A DNA stretch of 64,000 nucleotides from Undaria pinnatifida (lineage: Eukaryota; Sar; Phaeophyceae; Laminariales; Alariaceae). The notes below the pieces were generated by a model. It did not search any database. It saw nothing but the letters and a program-made list of their open reading frames with translations, and had not been told where the DNA came from. Where the stretch lies: the NCBI GenBank assembly GCA_012845835.1, contig JABAKD010000008.1, positions 13,887,501 to 13,951,500 on the forward strand, written 5' to 3'. Shown one piece after another: positions 13,190-23,820 of this stretch. Each line of letters starts with the position of its first letter. Within the stretch, counting starts at the first letter, position 1. Both the position numbers and the translations under genes were made by a program.

Positions 13190-13197
13190 ATAAAAGG
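13190..13197 (+). promoter_or_regulatory. TATA-like box upstream of the P/Q-rich exon
   Basis: ATAAAAGG lies about 130 bp before the exon start and is unchanged in B (37,519-37,526). It would suit an independent promoter for the P/Q-rich frame if that is a separate gene. It may be chance. Confidence 0.25.
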
Positions 13198-13322
13198 GCC
13201 CGAAATACGGAGCGCAACGCTACACTCTCATCGATTTTCTCAACCGTTTTACACCTCCACCCGTCCCCCTTCACGTCCCCCCCCCCCCGCCCGCCACCCG
13301 CCTCCTCCTCCCCTCTACTCAG

Positions 13323-14102
13323 AAAACCTGTGGGTCTGGCGCCCTGGATGAAGCCGATAGGATATTCGAGGAACTCTACACCGGAAAAGCACCGGCAGAG
13401 TATGGCTGTGTTCATGATGGCTCCCACGACTCCGACTGTACCTTCAAGATCGACAGTTCTGAGAGCACATCATGCGAGAAATACTGTTCTGAGGGGACGG
13501 GCTTGGAACGCCAGCAGCAGTACCCGCCACCACTTGCTGCGCTGTCCCCCGCCCCCGTACAGCAGGTACACCCCGGGTTGTGTTTAGTGGACGTGCACGG
13601 CACTTTCTATCCGATGACACCGCTGCCAGCGCAGCAGCATCAGCAGCAGCAGCAGCAGGCTGATCAGACGTGGTTACCCGTAGGGACCAATGTGCACGAG
13701 TATCAGACCCCCATGTCACAGTATGATTACCCCCAGCAGGCTATGGCCTACGAGGAAAGCTTTGTCGGTACCGTCATGTGTTCTAGTGATTCCCAGCAGT
13801 GTTTGCCGCCGCCTCAGGCTCCTCTAACGTGTGATTGGAATTTCGCGGGTATTTGTCCTGAGCCGGTGCCGCCGGCGCAGCAGCAGCATGGCATTCCCCG
13901 TACGGCACACGGGGGGGACATGTATCCTGTGCAGACGCCGCAGGGACCGTCGTTTAACACGGCGTGTGGTGGAAGTCTTGAGGGCGGTTTGTATCCTCCA
14001 CAGATGCCGCAATGGCCACAGCCACCTTGTGCTAGCGAGGGACACCTTAGCGGTGTCATGTATCACCACACCCCTATGCCATACGGGGGGGGATACTGGT
14101 AG
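13323..14102 (+). CDS. P/Q-rich protein, candidate exon 2 (unit A)
   Basis: A very long C/T tract (13,258-13,320) followed by AG at 13,321-13,322 forms a strong 3' splice site, and the frame downstream is open in phase 0 to TAG at 14,102. The 259 residues start KTCGSGALDEADR, contain an acidic/Cys segment, then become Pro/Gln/Tyr-rich with a Q-run at about 103-108, and end PMPYGGGYW. Unit B has the same total length, although one Gln is lost in the Q-run and one gained near SQYDY; both changes are whole codons. Upstream of the acceptor the frame is not kept between A and B. Joining it to exon 1 across a 1,562-bp intron fits the phase (0/0) but is inference. Alternatively this is a separate gene using the TATA-like box at 13,190, but no conserved in-frame ATG exists near its start. 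Confidence 0.55.
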   Translation, partial: KTCGSGALDEADRIFEELYTGKAPAEYGCVHDGSHDSDCTFKIDSSESTSCEKYCSEGTGLERQQQYPPPLAALSPAPVQQVHPGLCLVDVHGTFYPMTPLPAQQHQQQQQQADQTWLPVGTNVHEYQTPMSQYDYPQQAMAYEESFVGTVMCSSDSQQCLPPPQAPLTCDWNFAGICPEPVPPAQQQHGIPRTAHGGDMYPVQTPQGPSFNTACGGSLEGGLYPPQMPQWPQPPCASEGHLSGVMYHHTPMPYGGGYW

Positions 14103-14639
14103 CAACAGCTCGGGAAAAACGCTATCGCTAACGCACGGTGATTTTTCCAACCTGAGCTCCCTGCGCCACGCCGTTTGACCGCAACCACTTAGTCGCGGCC
14201 TGAGTTCATCGCGTAGGGATCTGCCCTCTGCTGCAAGTTTTTCGTAAGCTACAACTGACATGTTGGTTCAAGAACATGTTGTACTAGTTAACTATGTCGT
14301 AAAGAGTTATCTGTGCGGTACCTGGTACGATATGCAGTGGGTTTAGCGGTGGGTATTTCTTGCCGTGGTACAGTATGGTATTCACTCCTGCTTGAATGGT
14401 CCCGTCTTAAAGAACGTGGACATTCTTGCAACGGGGGGGGCAGTGGCGGCGGTGATGGCGTTGCACGTTGCCAAAACGCCTCATGACACGATGGAGTTGT
14501 TATATACTTTAGAAAGAGGACAAGAAGCAGGAGTTGGGGGCGGGGAACGGTTTTTTATGTTTGGGTGGGGCGTGTTTGCCGCCAATCAGTTTAGTGCTGT
14601 CGGAAGGGTCGGCGGAATAGATGACGACTAGATTTCAAA

Positions 14640-15660
14640 CGCTTCATGTTTTTGTTGTAAAAACTTGCGAGCATATTTATATCCTTGATGTTTGTGACTA
14701 AAATATTACTACTCGGAGTAGTTAGCTTAGTCTTGATGTTTAGTTGTAAAAGTCGACGAGAGTAGTCTATATGTTTGCCCTCGATGCTTTTGTTTGTAGT
14801 ATTACTGTACAAGTAGGTGTAACGAGTTTATTTGGCCTTGAAGCTTTATTTTCTTGTCAAAGTTGACGGGTGCATGTACCCTTGAGGCTTTTGGTTGAAA
14901 AATGCGACGACCATAGTTACGCTTGGTGTTCTTGTTGTAGAATGCCACGACCATCCAGCAGTTACGATTCTTTATGTCATTGGTGTAATATGTGAAAGTC
15001 TTACTGTATTTATTTACTCCTCTTATTGATGTTTTTTTATGTAATAGGTGACGAGTGTATTTAGCCTTGATGCTTTCTTTGTTGTAACAATTGACGAGTG
15101 TTAGCCTTGAGTTTTTTTGGTCGCAAAAGGTGACGACCATATTCGTTCGACCCTTGATGTTATTGTTGTAAACGTTTTCTAGCATATCTATACCCTTGAT
15201 GCTTTCGTTTGATAAAGATGACGAGCATATGGTTACCCTCGATCCAAAAGGGTATTCATGAGTGTTTCTGTTTGCCCTTGATGTTTGTGCTGTAAACTAT
15301 GACCTCGTTCGAGTGTAGTTAGCCTTGCTGTTTTCTTTGTTGAACTTAACGAGTGTGGTTAGCGTTCATATTCTTCTTGTAAAACTTGACGAGTGGATTA
15401 GCCTTGACGTTTTTCTCGTAAAACTTGAGGAGATAACATTTGCCCTTGAGGCTTCTTCGTTGCCAAAAAGGTGACGATCCCATAACCCTTCATATAACCC
15501 TCAATGTTTTCGTTGGTCAGAGAGGAGCATATTTCATTGCAAAAGGGTCCCGACGAGTGCATTTAGTGACCCTCTTGAAGTTTTTGTTGTAACAGGTGAC
15601 GACTATGGTTACACCCCTGATGTTTGTGTTGTAAAACGTGACGAGAATATGCGTCTTTGA
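14640..15660. repeat. Degenerate AT-rich minisatellite, unit A
   Basis: This holds about twenty loosely related repeats of roughly 40-55 bp. The core reads CCTTGATGTTTTTGTTGTAA followed by AATTGACGAGTGTAGTTAG, with many substitutions and length changes. The array is strand-asymmetric (T/G-rich on +). No gene is supported; minus-strand frames of about 127 codons here are a by-product of the repeat. Confidence 0.75.
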
Positions 15661-16841
15661 TGTTTTTCTCCTTCGCTATTTTTCTTTTGGTCGTCGCAGA
15701 ATAGCATGAAGGCTTCATTCCACATTGGCGTTAATATGGTCGTTGTTTTTACGAGAGGATTGGCGGACCCCTCGTCGTCATGTGTGTACAGTATCACAAG
15801 ATATTAGCGTACAAAACTAAAATATATATGGTAGTGGTACGAAATAACACCGTCAATCGCGATGTCGCGTCCACTATAGAGCCAGGGCGTTCGTTCAGAT
15901 TGTTTCGATATTATCGTTCCTCGAATGATGATGATTTAGAGCACATGCCGTTTTTTGAAGGATTGTTAGCATTGTACGAATATGGGGAAATTATGGGCCC
16001 TCTGATCAGTAAAATTCTACTCAAAAAGGCTGTCCGAACTGGATACGATTACTATCTCAAGATTATGCCATTGTGATGGCCCCCTCTCTGCATAATCTAT
16101 TGATGTTAGCATCTGCAATATAGACCGTAGCCACGACTGTTAGCAACCAGATGAGGTTGCCTAAAGACGTGGGCGGCTATCGTCTGCCCTTTTCCATCGT
16201 CTACCCTCTCCGCCCCACAGAAGCACCCCTCGAGGTGACCGCGGTTGGGCCATCCTCGCTGTCTTTGGCCGACGGAAAACTAGGACGAATAAAAAAATGC
16301 GGCGCACCACATGGGCAAAAAAACACGTGTACTTCGAAGTATATCGTAGCTAGGGAGGGGGGTAGGGTGGTTTTCGATTCCTTGTCCCGGCGTTGCCACG
16401 AAATATGGATAAGGGGCTAAGACGACATGAAATCGAACGACGATAAGGCCGTCATTGATATGATACCCCTTCATGGACAGCTGACTTTGGGGAGGAGGGA
16501 TATCTGAACTGAATAATGAGCGTGATGGAGTTGCGTTTCAAGTCGAACGTTCGGATCGTGATAATTTAATTCCCTCATGGCTTCGTCTCATGGCTTCGTC
16601 TCACACAATGGCAATCGCGGGACGGGGAGGGCGCTCAGCCGACCAGACTTGTCAGTCAGAGGGAGGGTGTTGGGTTATTAAACGACGCGCGAGGCAATTG
16701 CACGTACGCGCGCGCGCGGTGCGGGGGGGGGAGGGGGCGGGGGAAGTTCTCTGGTGTGAGAGAAGGGCGTGTTACGATATAGGGGTAGCACTTTTCGGCT
16801 GATTTTGAACTTTATTTCTGCATGACGGGGCTCCTTAACCC

Positions 16842-17037
16842 AAAATCATGGATTATGTGTCATTCTTGTTACGCAATATTATCGTTTTGTGTACCAAAAT
16901 CATGGATTATGTGTCATTCTTGTTGTGCAATATGATCGTTTTGTATACCAAAATCATGGATTATGTGTCATTCTTGTTGTGCAATATGATCGTTTTGTGT
17001 ACCAAAATCATGGATTATGTGTCATTCTTGATGAGCA
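16842..17037. repeat. 54-bp minisatellite, four units (unit A)
   Basis: The unit starts AAAATCATGGATTATGTG and ends GATCGTTTTGTGTACC. CATGG recurs at 16,847, 16,901, 16,955 and 17,009. The period is a multiple of three, so the frame MDYVSFLL... stays open, but nothing else suggests coding. The array directly follows a copy of the GACGGGGCTCCTTAACCC core (16,825) and is followed by a CCTTAGAAGGCATA hairpin (about 17,073). Confidence 0.9.
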
Positions 17038-17559
17038 CTTTCAGTTTTTTACTCAAAAGGATAAGTGTTTTGCCTTAGAAGGCATATACAGCTATTCAAG
17101 CGAGGAAGCCTCAGACAAAAAAAAACTGCGTTTCTATTACCGTAGAAAGCGTCGCGATCAACATGGCTGAAATATGGGACCCCCCCCCTCCCGTTGACTT
17201 CTCTCGTCGCACGTTTTATTTGACTTCGCTTCATGACCATGATGAGGGAAGAGAAGGAGCTGACCAAACCGAGGAGAAAGAAAGCAGCGAAAAAAAATAA
17301 CGTACCGACACCCAACCAATCTTGATGAACGTAACTATCCTGTATACTTAAGCGCAAGGGAAAGCAAGGCAAGCGCCCATGGTGACCTCATCAGGTCCGG
17401 AAACTCAGACTATTAATAATCAATGATGTTGAGGCAGGCAAACGTTGTTTCGCCACTCTCATGCATATTGTGTTCCAGTACCTTACGCTGATCATATACG
17501 AATACCTTTTGGTTGATAACCAACGGTTGAAAAATGAAGATACGTATAATACCGGGAGC

Positions 17560-18560
17560 ATACATGCATGCACGGCGTTTAGCTTCCCTATTTATTGGTG
17601 TTTAGTTTCAAAAACGAACTGGAGAAAGACTGTGGGAGCCCATACACCCAAAACAAAACGCAGATGCCACGTAACAAGACTACACAGAGAGCGCGTGACG
17701 GGAGTGAGCAACAAAACATGCCGTCGTTTCGGCTACCATGACAACAGTAAGCATTCTTGTCTTCCTGGATCGACGAGCGATGATAAATGTCTACCGCAGG
17801 CCGCGACAAAATGAAGGCATGTGCCGCAGCAGCGAAGGGGAAATGCGCGGGTGGTCTCCTATCGTGGAACAGCGTCCAGGCGAAATTCGGGCAAGGGCTA
17901 GAGACGAGGGTGTTGAAGGAGCAAAAACATAAACCAACGCAAAAAAAGACCATGATGTATGAGGCACAACTACCAAGTGCTATCCACAATGAACGACGAA
18001 ACCTCACATAAATTACTACCAGGTACAGTACCTGGTACACCATGACACGGAAGGTAGAGAGCTGTGGTAAACAGCTCGATCTTCCTTCGGCTTGATGCTG
18101 TTGTAACATCGCGACGTGGATTAATTTGTATCTAGTTTGGGATCAACGAAGCCTCTCTGCGGCAGCATGCGATCACAAGGGTTGCAGGGATAATCCCGGC
18201 ACGCCCGGCATGCTACACCCGTAGGGGCGGCTTCGTATACTAGTGGGGTAGGCTACACGGGCGCGTTCTCGCTTCTTGTGGCGGTAGACTATCTACCTAG
18301 ATGGCTTGGCACAGGCGACATCGACAACCAACCACGAGAGAAAGTCATCGTTTCAAGACACAAAAGAACAGCTGGTATCATGTCAAAACTAAGCACTCGA
18401 AATAGCAAAAAAACAGCTATCAGCTCACCCATCGCTGTTGTTCCCGTCGGAAGGTTGCTGGAGCTCCACATCCTCCTGTCTCTCGGCTCGGCTGTCCGTA
18501 TGGCCTAGACTGCTGGCTGGGTAGTCAGGGGGGGCGTTAGGCGGCTGCTGCCGTGTGGCC
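17560..18560. other. Segment with no A/B differences seen; overlapping frames
   Basis: Across about 1 kb, I saw no difference from unit B (42,443-43,443), whereas neighbouring stretches differ every 50-150 bp. Two ATG-started frames overlap in it: + strand 17,787-18,011 (74 codons, Lys/Ala-rich, MSTAGRDKMKACAAAAKG at the start) and - strand 17,588-18,109 (173 codons, with hydrophobic segments near residues 28-75). Neither resembles a family I recognise. Gene conversion between units or selection on an unrecognised gene would both explain the identity. Confidence 0.35.
18017..18037. other. TACCAGGTA / TACCTGGTA hairpin
   Basis: Two copies of the enriched 9-mer face each other across CAG, giving a perfect 9-bp stem. 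Unit B has the same at 42,900-42,920. Confidence 0.6.
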
Positions 18561-18856
18561 GCTAGCGCAAGGAGCACCGGTAGACAAGAACCTCTTTGCT
18601 GCTTCCGCACGTAGCATCACCCTCCGGTCTTCGACAGGCCTGCCCTCACGCCAACCTCTTCCAGCACGCCACAACGAGTCTATGGCCAAGCGAGGGTCCA
18701 AAGGGCTGCCGCCCGTAGCGACAGCTGCTGCCTGGTCGGTTGCCTTTGTCCTTGTACTCTTACCTTATTGTCGTATAGCTGCCGGGTATCGATGGCAACC
18801 ACATAGATGACCCAGCCTACACATTTTCGAAGTAACACCGGGGGGCTTTCCCGAAA

Positions 18857-18881
18857 AGGGGACGCCAGCAGGCCGTCCCCT
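18857..18881. other. GC-rich hairpin AGGGGACG...CGTCCCCT
   Basis: This is a perfect 8-bp stem with a 9-nt loop, followed by TCTTTTG. It is conserved in B (about 43,742-43,766). Role unknown; possibly a 3'-end structure. Confidence 0.45.
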
Positions 18882-18958
18882 CTTTTGTGTTTTCAGGTTA
18901 CTGCCGATGATCAAGGTCCACACCTCGGTCAACATGTTAATAATTTTTCACTCCGGTG

Positions 18959-19190
18959 CAACACCCAGCCCTGCCACATATGTGTAAGGTTGCTGGTTTA
19001 GTCGGTGTGAAATAATTGAAACTTTTCTCCTTCAAGAGGGTGGTGGGTAAACCCACCGAGTGTTTTTTTTTGGCAAACACCCAGCCCTGCCACATATGTG
19101 TAAGGTTGCTGGTTTAGTCGGTGTGAAATAATTGATACTTTTCTCCTTCAAGAGGGTGGTGGGTAAACCCACCGAGCGTTTTTTTTTGGC
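18959..19190. repeat. Two tandem 116-bp repeats with stem-loop and T-tract (left edge of palindrome, A)
   Basis: Each 116-bp unit runs from AACACCCAGCCCTGCCAC through CTTCAAGAGGGTGGTGG to a stem-loop GGTGGGTAAACCCACC (19,042-19,057 and 19,158-19,173), followed by GAGTG or GAGCG and a run of eight or nine T. The inverse complement marks the right edge of the palindrome. In B the pair lies at 43,843-44,075. Confidence 0.85.
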
Positions 19191-20321
19191 AGACTTCGAG
19201 ATCGAAGCCCACAGTTTTTTTTATTATTCCCCTCGCCATGTCCACTGCATCAAAGACGCACAGACAAACAAAAGGTACAACAAATATAGAGCAAAGTCGC
19301 AGTATACAAAACGGTAACACAGGTGATTGAAACACCCAGCGCCACACGTACTACTGCTTACAGAGAGCCCTGTACATCAAACCAAATAGCCCACGACCAA
19401 TCGCAAACCGAGCGAAGGCATCACTCCACGACACGTCAGACTCCCAAGCCGTGCGCAGCTTCTGCTGGTAGCCATCAAAGCGACGACACATACGAAAACC
19501 GCACACCATCCATCCCACCACCAAAACTCTCCGGCAGCTACCGATCCACCTCAGCGCCCGCCCGAATATTGCGTGCCAGAAATCTCCCCCACGAAAAAAT
19601 CAAGAATGCCTTCAAGGCAGAGGAACTTCACGTGACTCCACCGACCTATAAAACGGGATATATTAGAGGGCCACGAAAAAAATACCACCCCTAGGATACC
19701 TTCGACCGGTATCGGACGCCATCGCGGCCGACACCATCAACTCCCCTGCCGCCCCGTGCCACTGAACCAGACAGCACAGCGTCGAAAGCATGGAACAAGG
19801 TTACAGCCTGTCCTATCAATAGTGACCTGGAAGCAAGTCGTTGAACGGACACAATCCTGCCCCCCCTCCCCCGCCGCATCCCACCCAGACAAAAGCCAAA
19901 CAGCACAGAATCACTGCTGCTGCTGTACTACCACTGCGTGGAAGCAACTCGCAGAAGCTGCCCTTCAGATATCTGCTGTCTCATTATACCTGGTATGCAC
20001 CATTACCACCACAGAAACAAGAAAGCTGCATAAGAACAGAAGCCCGCGAACGTCCCAAAACTACAGAATAAACTACTGGGTACGTTCTCTACCCCTCGTA
20101 TCGGTTTTACCGAGGGAAGCTTCTGCACAAGTGCAAATAACAAAAAAAAACAGGGCATGTCAAGGCCAAATACTTGGTAACTCCAAAGCAGTAGAGTTAG
20201 AGCAAGCACCAACCACCACATAATCTCCGTCGTATATCAAGTCTGCCTGCTCTCAACCTATCAAACAGCACAGCAAACCAAAAATACCGGAAACGATGGT
20301 CTTGAATTGAACACGCCTCCC

Positions 20322-22091
20322 TCAGTAAGCCTCTTGCTGCGGCTGGTGACGAACGCCGTGGAAGTGGGCCAGATGCGCTCTCCCCCTGTGCTGCACATCA
20401 CCACCACCACCGCAACCTCCACCGCAAAACTCTGCGCCTCCTCCGAGCCTGCCACCACGCTGCTTCATGCCACAGCCCCCCGTACACGGCGAGCCATCGC
20501 GACGGTGCGCCATCATGCCGGGCGGCGCACCAGAAGCACCTTCGCGGAACAGTCCGTGGAACGGTCCTTGGGACTTTGGTCCTTGGGGACGACCGCGAGA
20601 TCTACTCCTCCCTCCTCCGTGGTGACGAGGACCGCCGTGTCCAGGCCCTCCGTGCGGAGCCAGAGCCGCCGACATCCCCTTTTCCCCGCTCTCCTTCATC
20701 GGGTGCATCCCGTGGTCGCCAGGTCCGTGGAAGGGACGACGGGGAGGGCCGTGCACGGGCCCGGACACACCGTCGCCAGACCAAGGTCCACGGTAGTGGT
20801 GGCCACGGGGCGGGCCACGGGGAGGACTGCGAGACCTTCGCACCCCTCCTCCGTGGCGAGGAGGACCACGTTTCCCAGGTCCACGAGCTGCCCCGCCTGG
20901 TAGACACTCCCCTCCCCCTCCCTCCCCCGCGCTGTGAAAGCCTCCCTCACAGTAGTGCCCATGTCCATGTCCGTGTCCGTGGGGGGGGGGGCTGTGTCCG
21001 TGTCCGTGTACGTCGCCGCCAGGGGGACCGCGATGCCCAAAGGCAGTCATGCCGTGGTGACCGGGCCCGAGACGCGATCCTTGGAGACGCCCTCCGTGGT
21101 GACAAGGACCGCGGCGTCCAGGGCCTCCGTGCGGACCATGGGGCACGGACGCGCCCGCTTCTCCGCTCTCCTCCCCCCGGCTCATGAGGTGGTGGCCGCT
21201 TCCGTGAAAGGGACGACGAGGAGGGCCGTGCACGGGCCTCGACGGACCGCCGCCAGCCGAACGCCCACAGAAGCGGTGGACATTGGGCGGACCATGGGGA
21301 GGGCCGCGAGGCCCTGCCACACCCCTCATACTGGGCCCACCAGCACGAAGACGTTGGCCAGAGCCAGGGCCACCCTCTCTCCTGCCAGCCATGGCGCGGA
21401 TGGCCTCGCGTTTGACGAGCCCGAGCTTCACCAGGCGGTGAGGGCTCACACCGAGCGCGCGCAGCAGGGGCCTAGTCTCCCGGGGTTGGAGGTTGATGCC
21501 GCCAGCAACCAGGGCGGCGTGAATGGGACGTTGCTTGTCGCCGGCGCTGTTGCCGTCGGCCTCCACGCCCTGGACTACGCCCGGGCCGATGTTGTCGATG
21601 TTGTCGATGCTGGCGCCGTTGTCGTCGTACGTGCTGTTCGAGGCCTTTTCCTCCTCCTCCTCGATGTCCTCCGAGCTGCTGTTGAACGGGTTGTCGCCGC
21701 TCGCATCCATCAGCGCACCAGAATCAGCCTCGCACAGCGCCTCCTGGCCCTCATCCGAGCTGTCACCAGCCAAGACCAGAGGAGAAAAGTTGTCTTTCAG
21801 AAGCCTCCGAGGTGCTAGCCCCTGCGCCACGAGGCGGCGAGGACGAAGGCCCAGCAGGGTCACGGTCTTCTCGAGCTTCAGCGCTGTCATGGACGGCACG
21901 CCGTGGTACTCGCCGAGGTCGCGGGCTGCCATCTTGTACAGAGCGCTCGACGTTCGGCGTTGCTGCTGTTGCTGTGCAGGCGTGCTCGGAACAGCTTCCG
22001 CAATGGGTAAGCCACTGCCGGTGTAGTCGAAGGTGTCGCTCATCGTGCTCTCGTTGTTGTTGTCGCTGTTGTAGTTGTTGTTGTTCATCAT
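20322..22091 (-). CDS. HGPR-rich tail protein, palindrome left arm (unit A)
   Basis: This is a 589-residue protein of a family I do not recognise, with three paralogs in this window. Order: Asn/Ser-rich N-terminus (1-16); a conserved segment with PIAEAV and a Q-run (28-46); a core helix-like motif GLRPRRLVAQGLAPRRLL (81-98); an acidic Ser/Glu/Asp linker (106-165, EDIEEEEE); a second related motif ALGVSPHRLVKLGLVKRE (212-229); then about 350 residues dominated by Gly, Pro, His and Arg with many GPP, HGP and HGHG groups; C-terminus QPQQEAY. Start: two adjacent ATG codons, the outer at 22,091. It is transcribed away from the paired gene at 22,393 from a shared promoter with a heat-shock-element array. 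A disordered, RNA- or protein-binding role under stress is inference only. Long frames on the opposite strand are shadows of the GC-rich tail. Confidence 0.8.
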   Translation of the reverse strand: MMNNNNYNSDNNNESTMSDTFDYTGSGLPIAEAVPSTPAQQQQQRRTSSALYKMAARDLGEYHGVPSMTALKLEKTVTLLGLRPRRLVAQGLAPRRLLKDNFSPLVLAGDSSDEGQEALCEADSGALMDASGDNPFNSSSEDIEEEEEKASNSTYDDNGASIDNIDNIGPGVVQGVEADGNSAGDKQRPIHAALVAGGINLQPRETRPLLRALGVSPHRLVKLGLVKREAIRAMAGRREGGPGSGQRLRAGGPSMRGVAGPRGPPHGPPNVHRFCGRSAGGGPSRPVHGPPRRPFHGSGHHLMSRGEESGEAGASVPHGPHGGPGRRGPCHHGGRLQGSRLGPGHHGMTAFGHRGPPGGDVHGHGHSPPPHGHGHGHGHYCEGGFHSAGEGGGGECLPGGAARGPGKRGPPRHGGGVRRSRSPPRGPPRGHHYRGPWSGDGVSGPVHGPPRRPFHGPGDHGMHPMKESGEKGMSAALAPHGGPGHGGPRHHGGGRSRSRGRPQGPKSQGPFHGLFREGASGAPPGMMAHRRDGSPCTGGCGMKQRGGRLGGGAEFCGGGCGGGGDVQHRGRAHLAHFHGVRHQPQQEAY

Positions 22092-22392
22092 GTTTTTGTG
22101 AGAGGGTAGGGGTGGGGTTCGGGGGTGGGCTTTCTAGGCCGTGGGCGAGACTGTGCCAGTACCGTTCCGCGGACTGGGGATTTGGTGATTCTAGATATTC
22201 TAGCCAGCATAGAATATAGAATCTTCTGGAACATTCTGGAACTTTCCAAAGAACAGCCGAGAAGCGGAATTCCAAAAGCGGTTCGCGAGTTCCCGATATC
22301 TGTCAGAATCACGGATCTGCGAAACGATGCTCGCACAGCAGTCCCGTCGACGAAAACAACCGAAGCCCCACCCCCACCCTCTCACAAACATT
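22092..22392. promoter_or_regulatory. Bidirectional promoter with six-unit heat-shock element (unit A)
   Basis: GAA at 22,219, TTC at 22,224, GAA at 22,229, TTC at 22,234, GAA at 22,239 and TTC at 22,244 alternate at exactly 5-bp spacing, the known binding pattern of heat-shock factor trimers. An additional GAA lies at 22,212. The gap is itself an inverted repeat near its edges (TGAGAGGGTAGGGGTGGGG facing CCCCACCCCCACCCTCTCA). No clear TATA box was seen on either side. Because the array is nearly symmetric and close to the centre, it can serve both genes. Confidence 0.75.
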
Positions 22393-23820
22393 ATGAACAA
22401 CAACAACACGATGGACAACAACACGATGAACAACAACAACACGATGAACAACAACGACAACAATAACGACAACACGAAGAACTACAGCGTTGACCACAGC
22501 GGCAGCGGCTTCCCCATTGCGGAAGCTGTTCCGAGCACGCCTGCACAGCAACAGCAGCAACGCGGAACGTCCAGCGCTCTGTACAAGGTGGCAGCCCGCA
22601 ACCTCCGCGAGTACCACGGCGTGCCGACCATGACAGCGCTCAAGCTCGAGAAGACCGTGACCCTGCTGGGGCTTCGTCCTCGCCGCCTCGTGGCGCAGGG
22701 ACTAGCACCGCGGAGGCTTCTGAAAGACAACTCTTCTCCTCTGGTCTTGGCTGGTGACAGCTCGGATGAGGGCCAGGAGGCGCTGTGCGAGGCTGATTCT
22801 GGTGCGCTGATGGACCCGAGCGGCGACGAAGTCATCACCAACAACTACAGCAGCTCGGAGGACACCGAGGAGGAAGACCAGGAGGACTCTACCAGTGCTC
22901 GCGACGACGACGGCGACAGCATCGATAACACCAACCTCAACATCGGCGACAACGAGGTCGATGATGCGAAGGGGGCTGTCGAGGGCCTCAAGGCCGGCAA
23001 GAAAAAGCGTCCCATTCACGCCGCCCTTGTTGCCGCCGGCATCGACGTCCCCCCCAGCGAGACTAGGCCCTTGCTGCGCGCGCTCGGTGTGAGCCCGCAC
23101 CGCCTGGTAAAGCTCGGGCTCGTCAAACGCGAGGCAATCCACGCTATGCCTGGCAGGAGAGGCGGTGGTACTGGCCCTGGCCAGCATCTTCGTGCTGGTG
23201 GGCCCGGCAAGAGGGGTGTGGGACGGCCGCTCGGCCCTCCCCGTGGCCCTCCTCGTCGCCCCTTCCACGGAGCCGCTTGCCACCCCTTGCACCGCGGGGA
23301 GCAGGGCGACGGGGGAGGCATGTCGTGCCTAGGTCCGCACGGAGGCCCTGAGCAGCGCGGTCCTCGTCACCACGGAGGACCTCTCCAAGGGCCTCTCGGG
23401 CCCGGCCACCACAGCATGCCCACCGTTGTGCATGGCCGTGGTCCCCCTGGTGGCGGCAAGCACGGACACGGACAAGGACACCCCGCCCACCACGGACCCT
23501 GGAGCGGACGCGGGCATGGGCACCACGCTGGCGGTTTTCAAAGCGAGAGAGAGGGAAGGGTAGGCGAACATCTGCGCAACGCAGGAGGTGGTGGGCCTGG
23601 GCAGCATGGTCCTCGTCGCCACGGAGGAGGAATGGGTGGGCCTCGAGGCCCTCCCCATGGCCCGCCCCATGCTCACGGGGACCCTCAACACCGCGGTCCT
23701 CCTCGCCATGGAGGAGGTGCGGAGGGTAGGTCTCCTGATCGTCCCCAGGGACCACCGCGCGGACCGCCTCGGGGACATGTCCACAGACTGTTCCACCAGC
23801 CGGGGCTGGAGGCATACTGA
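22393..23820 (+). CDS. HGPR-rich tail protein, palindrome right arm (unit A)
   Basis: This is a 475-residue paralog of the gene at 20,322. The frame is open upstream of the ATG at 22,393, but that codon is chosen because the protein then starts with the Asn-run shared by all four paralogs (MNNNNTMDNN). Conserved parts: PIAEAVPSTPAQQQQQ (41-56), motif 1 at 93-110 (GLRPRRLVAQGLAPRRLL), acidic linker 121-190, KKKRPIHAALVA (203-214), motif 2 at 230-248 (ALGVSPHRLVKLGLVKRE), then a Gly/Pro/His/Arg tail and the end HQPGLEAY. It forms a head-to-head pair with a 301-bp gap. The tail is shorter and more diverged than in the left-arm gene; tail length varies among all four copies, as expected for repeat slippage. 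Confidence 0.8.
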   Translation: MNNNNTMDNNTMNNNNTMNNNDNNNDNTKNYSVDHSGSGFPIAEAVPSTPAQQQQQRGTSSALYKVAARNLREYHGVPTMTALKLEKTVTLLGLRPRRLVAQGLAPRRLLKDNSSPLVLAGDSSDEGQEALCEADSGALMDPSGDEVITNNYSSSEDTEEEDQEDSTSARDDDGDSIDNTNLNIGDNEVDDAKGAVEGLKAGKKKRPIHAALVAAGIDVPPSETRPLLRALGVSPHRLVKLGLVKREAIHAMPGRRGGGTGPGQHLRAGGPGKRGVGRPLGPPRGPPRRPFHGAACHPLHRGEQGDGGGMSCLGPHGGPEQRGPRHHGGPLQGPLGPGHHSMPTVVHGRGPPGGGKHGHGQGHPAHHGPWSGRGHGHHAGGFQSEREGRVGEHLRNAGGGGPGQHGPRRHGGGMGGPRGPPHGPPHAHGDPQHRGPPRHGGGAEGRSPDRPQGPPRGPPRGHVHRLFHQPGLEAY